NCBI RefSeq assembly: GCF_022899245.1
Contig: NZ_JALJAZ010000003.1
Span: 124,001 to 188,000, forward strand
DNA length: 64,000 nucleotides
Reading direction: 5' to 3'
Source: Falsirhodobacter halotolerans
Lineage (GTDB): Bacteria > Pseudomonadota > Alphaproteobacteria > Rhodobacterales > Rhodobacteraceae
The notes under the pieces are model-generated. The model was not told the DNA's origin, searched no databases, and saw only the letters and a list, made by a program, of their open reading frames with translations. Below, in pieces: positions 28,317 through 37,018 of this stretch. The translations under genes and the position numbers were made by a program. The first letter of the stretch is position 1. Each line of letters begins with the position of its first letter.

Positions 28317-29035
28317 CAGTGGATCGCCCCCTCACGGATCAAGATTTCTTCCTGCTGCGGATTACGCACCTCGACCACGTGGTCGACGAAAATGCCGGGG
28401 GTGACCACCCGTTCGGGGTCGATCCCGCCCGGTTGCACCAGATCGGACACCTGGGCGATGGTCACGGTCGCGGCCATGCACATCAGCGGGCTGAAATTGC
28501 GCGCGGCCAGACGATAGGTCAGGTTGCCCATCGTGTCGCCGACATGTCCCTTGACCAGCGCGACATCGGCCTTCAGCCAGCGTTCCTGCACATAGGGACG
28601 GCCGTCGAATTCGGCCACGGGCTTGCCTTCGGCCAGTTCGGTCCCAAACGAGGTGGGGGTATAGAAGGCCGGAATCCCCGCACCGCCCGCCCGGATACGT
28701 TCGGCCAGTGTCCCTTGGGGCACCAGGTCCAGCGCCACGCGCCCCTCCAGATACGCCTCGGTGAAGGCGCGGGGGTCCGACGACCGGGGAAACGAGCAGA
28801 TCATCTTCGCCACCATGCCCGCGTCGATCATCGCGGCAATGCCGATGCGCCCGTTGCCCGCGTTGTTGTTCACAAGCGTCAGGTTCGCGGGATGCCCCGT
28901 CTCTTGAAACCGATCAACCAGCGCATGCATCAATTCGATCGGCGCGCCGGAACCGCCGAAGCCGCCGATCATCACCACCGCCCCGTCGGAAATTCCCGAT
29001 ACGGCCTGCTGCACCGACCCCACCGTCTTGTCCAT
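28316..29035 (-). CDS. pcaI: 3-oxoadipate CoA-transferase subunit A
   Basis: This 239-residue alpha subunit begins MDKTVGSVQQAV and carries the glycine-rich CoA-binding loop VMIGGFGGSGAP and the block ELVPQ-like DLVPQGTLAERIRAGGAGIP. GGAGG lies 5 bases before the ATG at 29035, which decides against a longer frame starting at 29089. It is the first gene of the pcaIJF operon and is divergent from the IclR regulator. The upstream pathway genes (pcaHG, pcaB, pcaC, pcaD) are not in this window. Confidence 0.94.
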   Translation of the reverse strand: MDKTVGSVQQAVSGISDGAVVMIGGFGGSGAPIELMHALVDRFQETGHPANLTLVNNNAGNGRIGIAAMIDAGMVAKMICSFPRSSDPRAFTEAYLEGRVALDLVPQGTLAERIRAGGAGIPAFYTPTSFGTELAEGKPVAEFDGRPYVQERWLKADVALVKGHVGDTMGNLTYRLAARNFSPLMCMAATVTIAQVSDLVQPGGIDPERVVTPGIFVDHVVEVRNPQQEEILIREGAIH

Positions 29036-29095
29036 CGCACCCTCCTGCCTTGCATCGGGGAAGCTAGAACCGGTGCCTTCCAACCTCAACCATTT

Positions 29096-29130
29096 TGTGC
29101 GACATACAAACTTTGTTCGTTATTCGCACA
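29096..29130. promoter_or_regulatory. Nested palindromic operator between pcaI and the IclR gene
   Basis: An outer inverted repeat TGTGCGA (29096-29102) and TCGCACA (29124-29130) encloses an inner palindrome ACAAA-C-TTTGT (29106-29116) with nearly the same centre. The nest lies in the divergent gap, 37 bases before the IclR ATG. This is the expected place for binding by a PcaR-type IclR regulator that serves both directions. Confidence 0.5.
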
Positions 29131-29166
29131 CAAGGCGTCGAGTTCCGACGCGGCAAGGAGGACATA

Positions 29167-29910
29167 ATGGAAAAGCGCGACATGATGGGCGGCTTGTCGA
29201 AAGGCCTTGCCGTGATCGAGGCGTTTTCCGCCGACACCCCCCGCCTGACGATCACCCAGGCGGCGGAACGCACCGGGCTGGACCGCGCCACCGCCCGGCG
29301 TTGCCTGCTGACATTGGCCGATCTTGGATATGCCGCCTATGATGGGAAGTTTTTCACACTGACCCCGCATGTCCTGCGCCTTGGCACGGCCTGCCTTGCG
29401 ACCATGCCTCTGCCCGGGCTGGTGCAGCCGTGGTTGGACCGCCTGTCGGATCTGGTGGGGGAAAGTTCCTCCGTGTCGATCCTCGACCGGGGGGAAATCG
29501 TCTATGTCGCCCGGGCCGCGCAGCGAAAGGTGATGTCCATCGCGCTGATGCCCGGATCGCGTCTGCCCGCCTATTGCACCTCCATGGGCCGCATTCTTCT
29601 GGCCACATTGCCCGAGGCGGAGGTCCGCGCCCGTCTTGGCCCCATGCCCGCGCGCACCCCCCACACGCTGACCGATCCCGACGCCGTGCTGCGCCGGGTG
29701 GCCGAGGCGCGGGATCAGGGATACGCCCTGATCGATCAGGAGGTGGAAAGGGGCCTGTGCTCCATTGCCGTGCCGCTGACGAATGGGCATGGCCGCGTGG
29801 TGGCGGCCATGAATATCGGCTTGTCCGCGACGGATGCGGACACGCTCGTCGCCCGCTATCTGGCCCCGATGCGGGCGATACAGGCGGAACTGGCCAAGGT
29901 GCTGACCTGA
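29167..29910 (+). CDS. IclR-family regulator, PcaR-like
   Basis: This 247-residue regulator has an N-terminal winged helix (LSKGLAVIEAF, then LTITQAAERTGLDRATARRC) and a C-terminal IclR effector domain ending in VAAMNIGLSATDADTL. GLSKGLAVIEAFS and the divergent pcaIJF operon match PcaR, which activates pca genes in response to beta-ketoadipate. AAGGAGG lies 5 bases before the ATG at 29167; the longer frame from 29095 runs through the operator and is rejected. Confidence 0.92.
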   Translation: MEKRDMMGGLSKGLAVIEAFSADTPRLTITQAAERTGLDRATARRCLLTLADLGYAAYDGKFFTLTPHVLRLGTACLATMPLPGLVQPWLDRLSDLVGESSSVSILDRGEIVYVARAAQRKVMSIALMPGSRLPAYCTSMGRILLATLPEAEVRARLGPMPARTPHTLTDPDAVLRRVAEARDQGYALIDQEVERGLCSIAVPLTNGHGRVVAAMNIGLSATDADTLVARYLAPMRAIQAELAKVLT

Positions 29911-29927
29911 CCCCCGCGCCGGTCAGC
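29901..29927. terminator. Hairpin at the convergent IclR/VOC gene ends
   Basis: GCTGACC (29901-29907) and GGTCAGC (29921-29927) are a perfect 7-bp inverted repeat around a 13-base loop. It overlaps the stop codons of both convergent genes. There is no T-tract on either side, so a role in termination or in protecting both 3' ends is only a suggestion. Confidence 0.35.
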
Positions 29928-30336
29928 GCGCGAAAAGACCGTCGAAATCGGCAAAGCCCTTCACCTCGATCGGGTTGCCCGACGGATCGAAGAAGAACAT
30001 CGTGCGCTGTTCGCCCGGCTCCCCTTCAAAGCGGATGACGGGGGGAATGTCGAAATCGACCCCCTTGGACGTCAGCCGCTCCGACAATGCCAGCCAATCG
30101 TCCAACCGCAGCACCACACCCATATGCGGCATCATCACCATATGGTCGCCCACCTTGCCCGTGCGGGTGGTGGTAAAGGGTGTGCCGAGGTGGAACGACA
30201 ACTGGTGGCCGAAGAAGTCGAAATCGACCCAGGTGTCGGTCGACCGCCCCTCTTCGCATCCCAGGACATCGCGGTAGAACACGCGCGTCTCCTCAAGGTC
30301 GTTCACGTGGATGGCAAGATGAAACAGCGATTGCAT
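29923..30336 (-). CDS. VOC-family protein (glyoxalase/dioxygenase fold)
   Basis: This 137-residue protein has the paired beta-alpha-beta-beta-beta repeats of the vicinal oxygen chelate fold. FHLAIHVNDLEETRVFYRDV places a metal-ligand His in the first strand, and the closing FFFDPSGNPIEVKGF places a Glu near the end. These are consistent with metal-dependent lyase, isomerase or dioxygenase chemistry on a small molecule. The start at 30336 is chosen for its AGGGA site. It is divergent from a LysR gene; the substrate is unknown. Confidence 0.85.
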   Translation of the reverse strand: MQSLFHLAIHVNDLEETRVFYRDVLGCEEGRSTDTWVDFDFFGHQLSFHLGTPFTTTRTGKVGDHMVMMPHMGVVLRLDDWLALSERLTSKGVDFDIPPVIRFEGEPGEQRTMFFFDPSGNPIEVKGFADFDGLFAR

Positions 30337-30372
30337 GGGCGTTCCCTTTTGTATGGTTGCATCAGGCATAGG

Positions 30373-30402
30373 GCGGGATTAGAAACGGAAAAAGCGGGAT
30401 TA
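30373..30402. promoter_or_regulatory. Direct repeats in the VOC/LysR divergent gap
   Basis: GCGGGATTA occurs at 30373-30381 and 30394-30402, spaced 21 bp apart, which is two helical turns on the same face of DNA. The pair lies between the two divergent start codons, 27 bases before the LysR GTG. It is a candidate LysR binding site. Confidence 0.4.
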
Positions 30403-30428
30403 ACCGTTGCTGAGCGTCGGAATTTCTT

Positions 30429-31280
30429 GTGGATGCGCGTTTTCTGGAAAGCCTGATCGCGGTGGTCGATCTGGGGTCGATCGTGGCCGCCGCGCGGCGG
30501 CAGGCGCTGACCCCCGCCGCCGTCAGCCAAAGATTGCAGGTGCTGGAGGCGGAGATGCGCGCCCCCCTGCTGATCCGCCGGGCCAACACCATCACCCCCA
30601 CGCGCCTGTGTCTGGACCTGCTGCCCCGGATGCGGTCGATCGTGGCCGAATGCCGCGCCCTGCGGCAGGCCGCCGCCCCCGACGCGCTGGAGGGCACGTT
30701 GCGGGTGGGCGCGATCTCCACCCTCTTGACCGGCCTGGTCCCGGATGCCCTGCGCGCGCTGCGCGACAACGCCCCCGCGATCACCCTGCAGATCGAACCG
30801 GGCAGTTCGGCCCGGCTTTATGACGCGCTTCTGGCCGGGCGGCTGGACGCGGCGTTGATCGTGGCCCCGCCGTTCGACGTGCCGGACCAGATCGCCCTGC
30901 ACACGTTGAAACACGAAGGCCTGTGCCTGCTTTTGCCCCCGGACCATCCGACGACCGACCTTGCCGCCGTGTTCCGCGACCTGCCCCTGATCGAATACGA
31001 TCCCACCACCTGGGGCGGCCAACTGGCCGACCGCTATCTTCGCGATCACGGCATTCGCGCGCGGCGGTTCTGTACCCTGGACGGGCTGGAGGCGATTTCC
31101 GATCTGGTGGCGCGGGGCATCGGCGCGGCGCTGGTGCCCCGTTGGCACGGCGTGGGGCGGGCGCATCCGGTTCCGGGCGACGCCGCCTATGCCCGCCGGC
31201 TGGTCTGCGCGATGCCGCGCGGTTCGGACCGGCCGGCCTGCGATGCGGCGTTTCTGACGGCCCTCGGGCTCGCCCCCTAA
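30429..31280 (+). CDS. LysR-family transcriptional regulator
   Basis: This 283-residue LysR regulator has its helix-turn-helix at the start (FLESLIAVVDLGSIVAAARR, then ALTPAAVSQRLQVLEAEM) and an effector domain from about residue 88. It starts with GTG at 30429. It is divergent from the VOC gene and overlaps the unrecognised membrane-protein gene tail to tail by 4 bases. The VOC gene is the likely target; the membrane protein could be a second one. Confidence 0.9.
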   Translation: MDARFLESLIAVVDLGSIVAAARRQALTPAAVSQRLQVLEAEMRAPLLIRRANTITPTRLCLDLLPRMRSIVAECRALRQAAAPDALEGTLRVGAISTLLTGLVPDALRALRDNAPAITLQIEPGSSARLYDALLAGRLDAALIVAPPFDVPDQIALHTLKHEGLCLLLPPDHPTTDLAAVFRDLPLIEYDPTTWGGQLADRYLRDHGIRARRFCTLDGLEAISDLVARGIGAALVPRWHGVGRAHPVPGDAAYARRLVCAMPRGSDRPACDAAFLTALGLAP

Positions 31281-32701
31281 AGCCACCACGCCAGCAGCAA
31301 CGCCCAGACCGAGATCACGCTGCCGACGACCAGAACATAGGCCCCGTTCCAGCGCAGCCCCACCTCGCGGCTGCGCACCCCGGCCAGGGACGCCACGATC
31401 ATGACCGACGCGGTGAAGGGCGAGGTCACCCCGCTCAAGGCCCAACCGCCGGTGATCGCCACCACAAGGGCGATGGGGGAAATGCCCATCGCTTCGGGCG
31501 CGGGAAGGATCGGCACCAGAAGCGACACGGCCAGGATCGGGTTCATCCCCACCTGCCCCGTCAGCGGGATGATCCACAACATGCCCAGCAGGATCGCCCA
31601 AGGGGGAATGGCCCCCAGATCCAGACCCAGTTGCGGGATGATCGGCACCATAAGGAACGCCCCGATATTGCCGATGAACGACGCCATGAACAACAGCAGG
31701 ATCTGCCCGCCATAGGATGGAAGCTCCCGCGTCACGAAGGCGGCGATGCGGGCGCGCACTTGGCCTGCGCGGGGATGCGCGGGGTCCGCCTGCCACCAGA
31801 TCCAGACGATGGCCACAAGCGGCACGAAGGACATGACCGCCCCCACCACATCCACCCCGGTGATCACATGAAGGCCGGCCACGCCCCCCACGATGATCCC
31901 CAGCAGACGGTAAAGCGGCAGGAGACGCGTCACCCAGCCCCCGGAGGGAAAGGTGCGCCGGGGGGCGGGGCGTGTCAACTTCGGCTTGAAGATCGTGTCC
32001 ATCGCCCAGCCCACGCCGACCATGACCACGCTGCTGACCAGACAGAACAGCACCGCCGCATTCCAGTTCGCCCCCGGAACCAGCGACATCGTCACCGCGA
32101 TGGAAAACCCCAGCGGCGACCAGCACAGCGTGGAGGCAAACCCGCGACTGATCGCGACCATCATCCGGCGCAGGCGGACGCGGCGCAGTTCCGCATCGGG
32201 ATCGTTCCGCGACGCCTCCGCCGCCAGCGACCCCAGAAGGCCGATCGAGCCATAAAGAAGGATCAACCCGAAAAGCTGCCCCCCAAGCGTCAGCGCGATA
32301 TACCGCAGGCCCGGCCGCTGATCCGCCAGAAACTGCCCGCAGGACAGGATCGCGGGCGATCGGATGGCCACCGTGCGGATCGCGGTCAGCGCCGTGAACA
32401 GGGCGATGACGAAGCTGCTGCGCTCCAACGCGGTCAGGAACCCCGCCCCCCAATCCGCGCGCGTCAGCACCGCCCAAAGGACCAGTCCCGCCCCCACCAG
32501 AACGAAGATGCGCGGCGAGGTCCGGTCGGCCACCGCAAGGACCACGACGACGCAGAACGACAGGACCGAGGCCACCAGGAGCGCCGCGCCGCTGTGCGAA
32601 TACTGATAGACGATGGTCGCCAACATCGTCATCACGGCCAGATAGCCCCCGAAGGCCAGACTGCGTTGCGAGGTTTCGGGGGTCATGACGGCTTTCGACA
32701 T
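31277..32701 (-). CDS. Unrecognised polytopic membrane protein, ion-transporter-superfamily-like layout
   Basis: I do not recognise this 474-residue protein. It has about 11-13 hydrophobic helices with a central cytoplasmic stretch near residue 250 (PKLTRPAPRRTF). Two short motifs resemble the re-entrant loops of the ion-transporter superfamily (ArsB, NhaD, CitM): SFIGNIGAFLMVPIIPQ and TGQVGMNPILAVSLLVPIL. ALSGVTSPFTASVMIVASL lies in the second half. A secondary transporter for an organic or inorganic anion is a reasonable guess. The end overlaps the convergent LysR gene by 4 bases; a start at codon 6 (ATG) is possible. Confidence 0.65.
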   Translation of the reverse strand: MSKAVMTPETSQRSLAFGGYLAVMTMLATIVYQYSHSGAALLVASVLSFCVVVVLAVADRTSPRIFVLVGAGLVLWAVLTRADWGAGFLTALERSSFVIALFTALTAIRTVAIRSPAILSCGQFLADQRPGLRYIALTLGGQLFGLILLYGSIGLLGSLAAEASRNDPDAELRRVRLRRMMVAISRGFASTLCWSPLGFSIAVTMSLVPGANWNAAVLFCLVSSVVMVGVGWAMDTIFKPKLTRPAPRRTFPSGGWVTRLLPLYRLLGIIVGGVAGLHVITGVDVVGAVMSFVPLVAIVWIWWQADPAHPRAGQVRARIAAFVTRELPSYGGQILLLFMASFIGNIGAFLMVPIIPQLGLDLGAIPPWAILLGMLWIIPLTGQVGMNPILAVSLLVPILPAPEAMGISPIALVVAITGGWALSGVTSPFTASVMIVASLAGVRSREVGLRWNGAYVLVVGSVISVWALLLAWWL

Positions 32702-32779
32702 TGGGGGATGGCGGCGCCCGCGATGCGCCCGCCATCTTGGGTATCGTGGCGCGGGCGGAATGCCAAGCGCCCATGGGCA

Positions 32780-33562
32780 CTAGGCGACGCCCATCCGTTT
32801 GCGTCTGTTCTGCAACCACAATCCCGCGATGCCGATGCAGATCGTGGCGATGATGAAGGTGACGGCCGCCGCCGCGATGGCAGGGGTCAGGTTGTCACGC
32901 AACTGCAGGAACATCTGCCGCGCCAGCGTCCTCTGGTTCGGGCCGGCCAGAAAGATGGTCAGCACCACCTCGTCCAGCGAATTGGCGAAGGCGAAGACGA
33001 AACCCGTCACGATCCCCGGCAGGGCCATCGGCAGCGTCACCAGCCACAGGACATGGGGCGGCGCGGCGCCAAGGCTGGCGGCCGCCCGTTCCACGCTGCG
33101 GTCCACCCCCGCCAAAGCCGCCGTGACCGACAGGATGACGAACGGCACGGACAGGACCGCATGTCCGACGATCAGCCCCGTATAGGTGCTGCTGAGCCCC
33201 ATGCGGGCATAGACAAGCTGCATCCCCACCCCCAGCACCACGGCGGGCACCGCCATCGGCAGCAGGAACGCCGTCCGCGCCAAGGCGACCGGCAGCCCCG
33301 CCCGTCCGCGCAGACCCAACCCCGCCAAGGTGCCCAAAATCGTCGCCAAGGCAGAGGAGGCCAGCCCCACGACCAGACTGTTCCAGATCGACAACCGCCA
33401 GGCCGGATCGCCGAACAGCACCCGGAACCAGCGCAGCGACCATTCCTCGATCGGATAGATCATGAAGCCGCCCGCCGTGAAGGCGATGGGCATGACGACG
33501 ATCAGCGGGCCCATCAGAAACAGGACGCAAGCCGCCCCCCAAAGGAATTTGACGACCCCCAT
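32780..33562 (-). CDS. Polyamine-type ABC transporter permease (PotC-like)
   Basis: This 260-residue inner-membrane permease has six helices. The EAA loop reads ERAAASLGAAPPHVLW, and the conserved ending FANSLDEVVLTIFLAGPNQRTLARQMFLQLRD is the PotC/PotI family block (split here for display: FANSLDEVVLTIFLAGPNQR, then TLARQMFLQL). It starts one base after the PotB-like gene ends and closes the second polyamine-type operon. Confidence 0.92.
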   Translation of the reverse strand: MGVVKFLWGAACVLFLMGPLIVVMPIAFTAGGFMIYPIEEWSLRWFRVLFGDPAWRLSIWNSLVVGLASSALATILGTLAGLGLRGRAGLPVALARTAFLLPMAVPAVVLGVGMQLVYARMGLSSTYTGLIVGHAVLSVPFVILSVTAALAGVDRSVERAAASLGAAPPHVLWLVTLPMALPGIVTGFVFAFANSLDEVVLTIFLAGPNQRTLARQMFLQLRDNLTPAIAAAAVTFIIATICIGIAGLWLQNRRKRMGVA

Positions 33563-33563
33563 C

Positions 33564-34715
33564 CTACCCCCTTGCCCCGCGCAACGTCAGCCGCTGATAC
33601 AGGCCGAAAATCACCACCGTCAGAACCAGAAGCACCACGCCAAGCGCGCTGGCCAGCGGCCAGTTCGCCTGCTGGATCGCGTATTGCGCGACGAAGGCGC
33701 TGATCAACTGATCGTTCCCGCCGCCCAGCAGGGCCGGCAGGATGTAGAACCCAAGCGAGGTCATGAACACCAAGAGCCCCCCCGACACGATCCCCGGCAT
33801 GACCAACGGCAGAAGAATCAGCCGGAACGCCGCCAACGGCCCCGCCCCCATCGACGCCGCCGCCGGCATCAGGTTCTTCGGGATCGCGATCAGCACGGCA
33901 TAGATCGACAGGATCATGAAGGGCAGCATCACATGCGTCATCGCGACGATCACGCCCGTGCGCGTGAACAAAAGCGGGACCGCCGCCTGCGCGCCCGCGA
34001 TCATCCGCACCAGCTGCGAGGCCACCCCGTCATTCTGCAGCACGATGAACCACGCCGTGCAGCGCACCAGGATCGAGGTCCACATCGGCAACAGGACGGA
34101 GGACATCAGGACATGCCGCAGCGCCCCCGTTGCCTGCGCCATGAGCATGGCGAAGGGCAAGCCCACCAGCGCGCAGATCCCCGTCACAAGCGCGGACATC
34201 CCCACGGTGCGCAGGAAAATCTGGATATGGACGGACTGGTCCGGCGGCAGGCGTTCGATCCCGCCCCCCTCGCCCCGGCCACGGTCCACGGCGTTCAGAA
34301 GAAAACGGCCCGTCAGGGGCGGCAGGGCCGAACGGATGGTCTGCCAATAGGCGGGATCGGCCCAGCGGTCGTCCACCTCGGCCAAGGTCACGGGGCCGTC
34401 GCCGCGCACCGCCTGCTGCGTGCGGCCCATCAGCGACCGGAAGCCCGAGGTCTGGCTGTTCAGCCGCCGCACCGCATTGCCCATGTCGGTCTGCGACGTG
34501 GCGCGCAGATCGGCCACCAGCGCGTCGTTCATCGCCGGGGTGGGCGCGCCGCCGTCCCAATCGTCCATCACCGCGCCAAGGGCCGGAAAAGCGCGCGACA
34601 CTTCGGTATCCGACACGGCGGTGCTGAAGATGCTGGCAAGCGGCCAGAGGAAGAACACCCCAAGGAAGGCCAGAAGCGGCAGAACAAGGGCGAAGGCCCG
34701 CACCCGCCGCATCAT
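33564..34715 (-). CDS. Polyamine-type ABC transporter permease (PotB-like) with large periplasmic loop
   Basis: This 383-residue permease is longer than ordinary PotB because about 120 residues lie between helix 1 and helix 2 (residues 35-155, with DRWADPAYWQTIRSALPPLT). Such an insert is known in a subset of PotB/PotH proteins. The membrane core carries HVMLPFMILSIYAVLIAIPK and the coupling loop MPAAASMGAGPLAAF. The ATG at 34715 overlaps the ATPase stop (ATGA), which is preferred to an in-frame start six codons upstream. Confidence 0.9.
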   Translation of the reverse strand: MMRRVRAFALVLPLLAFLGVFFLWPLASIFSTAVSDTEVSRAFPALGAVMDDWDGGAPTPAMNDALVADLRATSQTDMGNAVRRLNSQTSGFRSLMGRTQQAVRGDGPVTLAEVDDRWADPAYWQTIRSALPPLTGRFLLNAVDRGRGEGGGIERLPPDQSVHIQIFLRTVGMSALVTGICALVGLPFAMLMAQATGALRHVLMSSVLLPMWTSILVRCTAWFIVLQNDGVASQLVRMIAGAQAAVPLLFTRTGVIVAMTHVMLPFMILSIYAVLIAIPKNLMPAAASMGAGPLAAFRLILLPLVMPGIVSGGLLVFMTSLGFYILPALLGGGNDQLISAFVAQYAIQQANWPLASALGVVLLVLTVVIFGLYQRLTLRGARG

Positions 34716-35770
34716 GCCGCCAGCACCCAGCAATCGTCGGGCGCGAAACTGGCGGTCAGCGTGCCCCCGGTCCGCACCCCGTCCGCGCTGCGCGGCAGGC
34801 GAGCGACGATCGGCCCCATCGGACCGTCCAGTGCCACGCGCAGATGATCGCCCATATAGACGCGGTCGGTCACGCGGCAGGTCAGCGCATTCGCCCCTTG
34901 CGCGCCGATCCCCAACCGCTCGGGTCGCAGACAGACGGACACCGCCCGCCCCGGTTCAAGCGGTTGGGCCACGCGCACCAGCGTCCCCCCCGACAGGCGC
35001 ACGGTCGATCCCGCGGCCCCGCCTTCCGTCACCTGCCCCGGCAGCAGGTTCGTCTCGCCGATGAACTCGGCCACGAACCGCGTGGTGGGGCGGTCATAGA
35101 CGGTGTCGGGCGTGTCGATCTGTTCGATCCGCCCGTTGTTGAACACCGCGATCCGGTCGGACATGGTCAGCGCCTCGGACTGGTCATGCGTCACGAAGAC
35201 GATGGTCAGCCCCAAGCGACGATGCAGGTCGCGGATGTCCAGTTGCATCTGTTCGCGCAGCCGTTTGTCCAGCGCGCCAAGGGGTTCGTCCATCAGCACG
35301 ACACGCGGCTCGAACACCAGCGCGCGGGCCAGGGCCACGCGCTGCTGCTGCCCTCCGGACAATTGCCCCGGATGGCGGGCGGCCAGATGCGACAGCTCCA
35401 CCATCTCCAGCGCGCGAAGGACGCGGGCCTGCGCGTCGGCCTTGGACACCCGCCGCATACGCAGGGGAAAACCCACATTCTCGGCCACCGTCATATGCGG
35501 AAACAGGGCATAGTTCTGAAACACCACCCCCATGTCGCGCCGATGCGGGGCCAGATCGTCGATCCGGTATCCGTCCAGCCAGATCCCCCCCTCGGTGGGC
35601 CGCTCAAACCCCGCGATCAGGGTCAGCAGCGTCGTCTTGCCCGACCCCGAAGGGCCAAGCAGGCTGACGAATTCCCCCTTGAAGATGTCGAGAGACAGGT
35701 TGTCGATCACGCGGGTGGGGCCGAAGGCCTTGCCCACCGCGTCGCAGCGGATGAAGGGGGCGCGGGCCAT
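34712..35770 (-). CDS. Polyamine-type ABC transporter ATP-binding protein (PotA-like)
   Basis: This 352-residue ATPase has Walker A GPSGSGKTT near residue 39, Q-loop VFQNYALFPHM, signature [15 protein letters not shown], Walker B VVLMDEPLGALD and VFVTHDQSEALTMSDR. The C-terminal TOBE domain begins near residue 245. It starts 3 bases after the binding-protein gene and overlaps the PotB-like gene. It is a paralogue of the ATPase at the left end of the window. Confidence 0.93.
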   Translation of the reverse strand: MARAPFIRCDAVGKAFGPTRVIDNLSLDIFKGEFVSLLGPSGSGKTTLLTLIAGFERPTEGGIWLDGYRIDDLAPHRRDMGVVFQNYALFPHMTVAENVGFPLRMRRVSKADAQARVLRALEMVELSHLAARHPGQLSGGQQQRVALARALVFEPRVVLMDEPLGALDKRLREQMQLDIRDLHRRLGLTIVFVTHDQSEALTMSDRIAVFNNGRIEQIDTPDTVYDRPTTRFVAEFIGETNLLPGQVTEGGAAGSTVRLSGGTLVRVAQPLEPGRAVSVCLRPERLGIGAQGANALTCRVTDRVYMGDHLRVALDGPMGPIVARLPRSADGVRTGGTLTASFAPDDCWVLAA

Positions 35771-35773
35771 GGA

Positions 35774-36814
35774 TCAGGACTGCGACAGCCAGGCGTTGAA
35801 GCGCGCGCTCAGCGCCTCGATGTTGTCCACCCAGAACCAGGTGTCGATCGGGATGGCCGATTGCTGGTTCTGCGGCGCGGTCAGCAGCATCTGCGCGGCC
35901 TCGGGCGGGATCATGTCCATCGCGGCGGTGTTGGGAATGCCGTAGGGCAGAAGGGCGGGCATCTTCGACAAATTCTCGGGCTGGCTCATGAAGGCCACCA
36001 GATCCATCGCCTCTTCCTTCATGGGGGTGCCCTTCAGGATGACCCAGCTGTCGGTGGCATAGAGCGCCTGATCGAAGCTGAGCTGGAAGTTGCGGTTTTC
36101 CTGGATCGCGGCCATGCGCAGGCGGCCGTCATAGGCGGAGGTCATCGCCACCTCGCCCGCGCCCAGAAGCTGCAGCACCTGTGCCCCGGATTCCCACCAC
36201 ACGATGTCGGACTTGATCTCGTCCAGCTTGGCAAAGGCGCGGTCCACGCCCTCGGGCGTTCCAAGCACGTCATAGACCTGATCGGGGGCCACTCCATCGG
36301 CCAGAAGCGCGATTTCCAGCGACCCCTTGGCCCCTTTGCGCAAGCCTCGCTTGCCGGGGAAGGTGTCCATATCCCACATGTCCGCCCAGGTGGTGGGCGT
36401 GCCCTGCAGCTTGTCCCCGTCCCATGCGAGCGAGAAAGCCCAGGTCAGCGTGCCCGACCCGCATTCCGACGCCGTGCCGTCGGTGTACTGGTCCTGCGTG
36501 CCGATGGCCGCCCAATCCAGCGGTTCATAGATGCCGTCGTTGCAGCCCAGTTCCAGCTCGTCCGCCTCCACCTGCACCACGTCCCAGTTGATGTCGCCGG
36601 TGTCCACCTTGGCCTTCAGGATGCCATACCCGCCGCCCCAGCTTTCCTGTTGCAAGGGGAGGCCTTCGGCCTCCGTGAACGGGCCGAACAGCACCTCGGC
36701 CTGCGCCGCCTGCCCCGATCCGCCCCATCCCACGACCGTCAGGTCGCGGGCCTGGGCCGAACCGAGGCCAAGCGCCAGTGCCGCCGCGCCAAGCGCGAGG
36801 AAGCGGTATGTCAT
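35774..36814 (-). CDS. Polyamine-type ABC transporter substrate-binding protein
   Basis: This 346-residue periplasmic protein has a Sec signal peptide (MTYRFLALGAAALALGLG, cleavage after AQA). The mature part starts LTVVGWGGSGQAAQAEV and contains DINWDVVQVEADELELGC, resembling the PotD-like group often annotated for spermidine, putrescine or gamma-aminobutyrate-like ligands. AGGAGA lies 6 bases before the ATG at 36814. It heads the operon and is divergent from a MocR regulator, which suggests a ligand with an amino group. Confidence 0.9.
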   Translation of the reverse strand: MTYRFLALGAAALALGLGSAQARDLTVVGWGGSGQAAQAEVLFGPFTEAEGLPLQQESWGGGYGILKAKVDTGDINWDVVQVEADELELGCNDGIYEPLDWAAIGTQDQYTDGTASECGSGTLTWAFSLAWDGDKLQGTPTTWADMWDMDTFPGKRGLRKGAKGSLEIALLADGVAPDQVYDVLGTPEGVDRAFAKLDEIKSDIVWWESGAQVLQLLGAGEVAMTSAYDGRLRMAAIQENRNFQLSFDQALYATDSWVILKGTPMKEEAMDLVAFMSQPENLSKMPALLPYGIPNTAAMDMIPPEAAQMLLTAPQNQQSAIPIDTWFWVDNIEALSARFNAWLSQS

Positions 36815-36980
36815 GTCGTCTCTCCTGGAATCATGGGGAAGGGGAAGATCGGGGGCGTCGGTTCGCCATCTGCACGTTCCTTGATCCATCTGCCTCAGGC
36901 TTCGGCCTTGGGGCGGGGATCGGCGCATCCGGCGGGGGTGTCATCGTCCCGTCACGCTAAAAATCGGGCAGGCGGTCTGT

Positions 36981-37014
36981 AAAGTGCCAGTGAGCGCGAA
37001 AGTGAAAGGACCAG
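36981..37014. promoter_or_regulatory. Direct-repeat operator candidate for the MocR regulator
   Basis: AAAGTGCCAG (36981-36990) and AAAGGACCAG (37005-37014) are direct repeats matching at 8 of 10 positions, 24 bp apart. On the other strand they read CTGGCACTTT and CTGGTCCTTT, close to the CTGGAC-type direct repeats known for TauR and other MocR regulators. The second copy overlaps the regulator's own ribosome site, implying autorepression. Confidence 0.5.
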
Positions 37015-37018
37015 TGCG

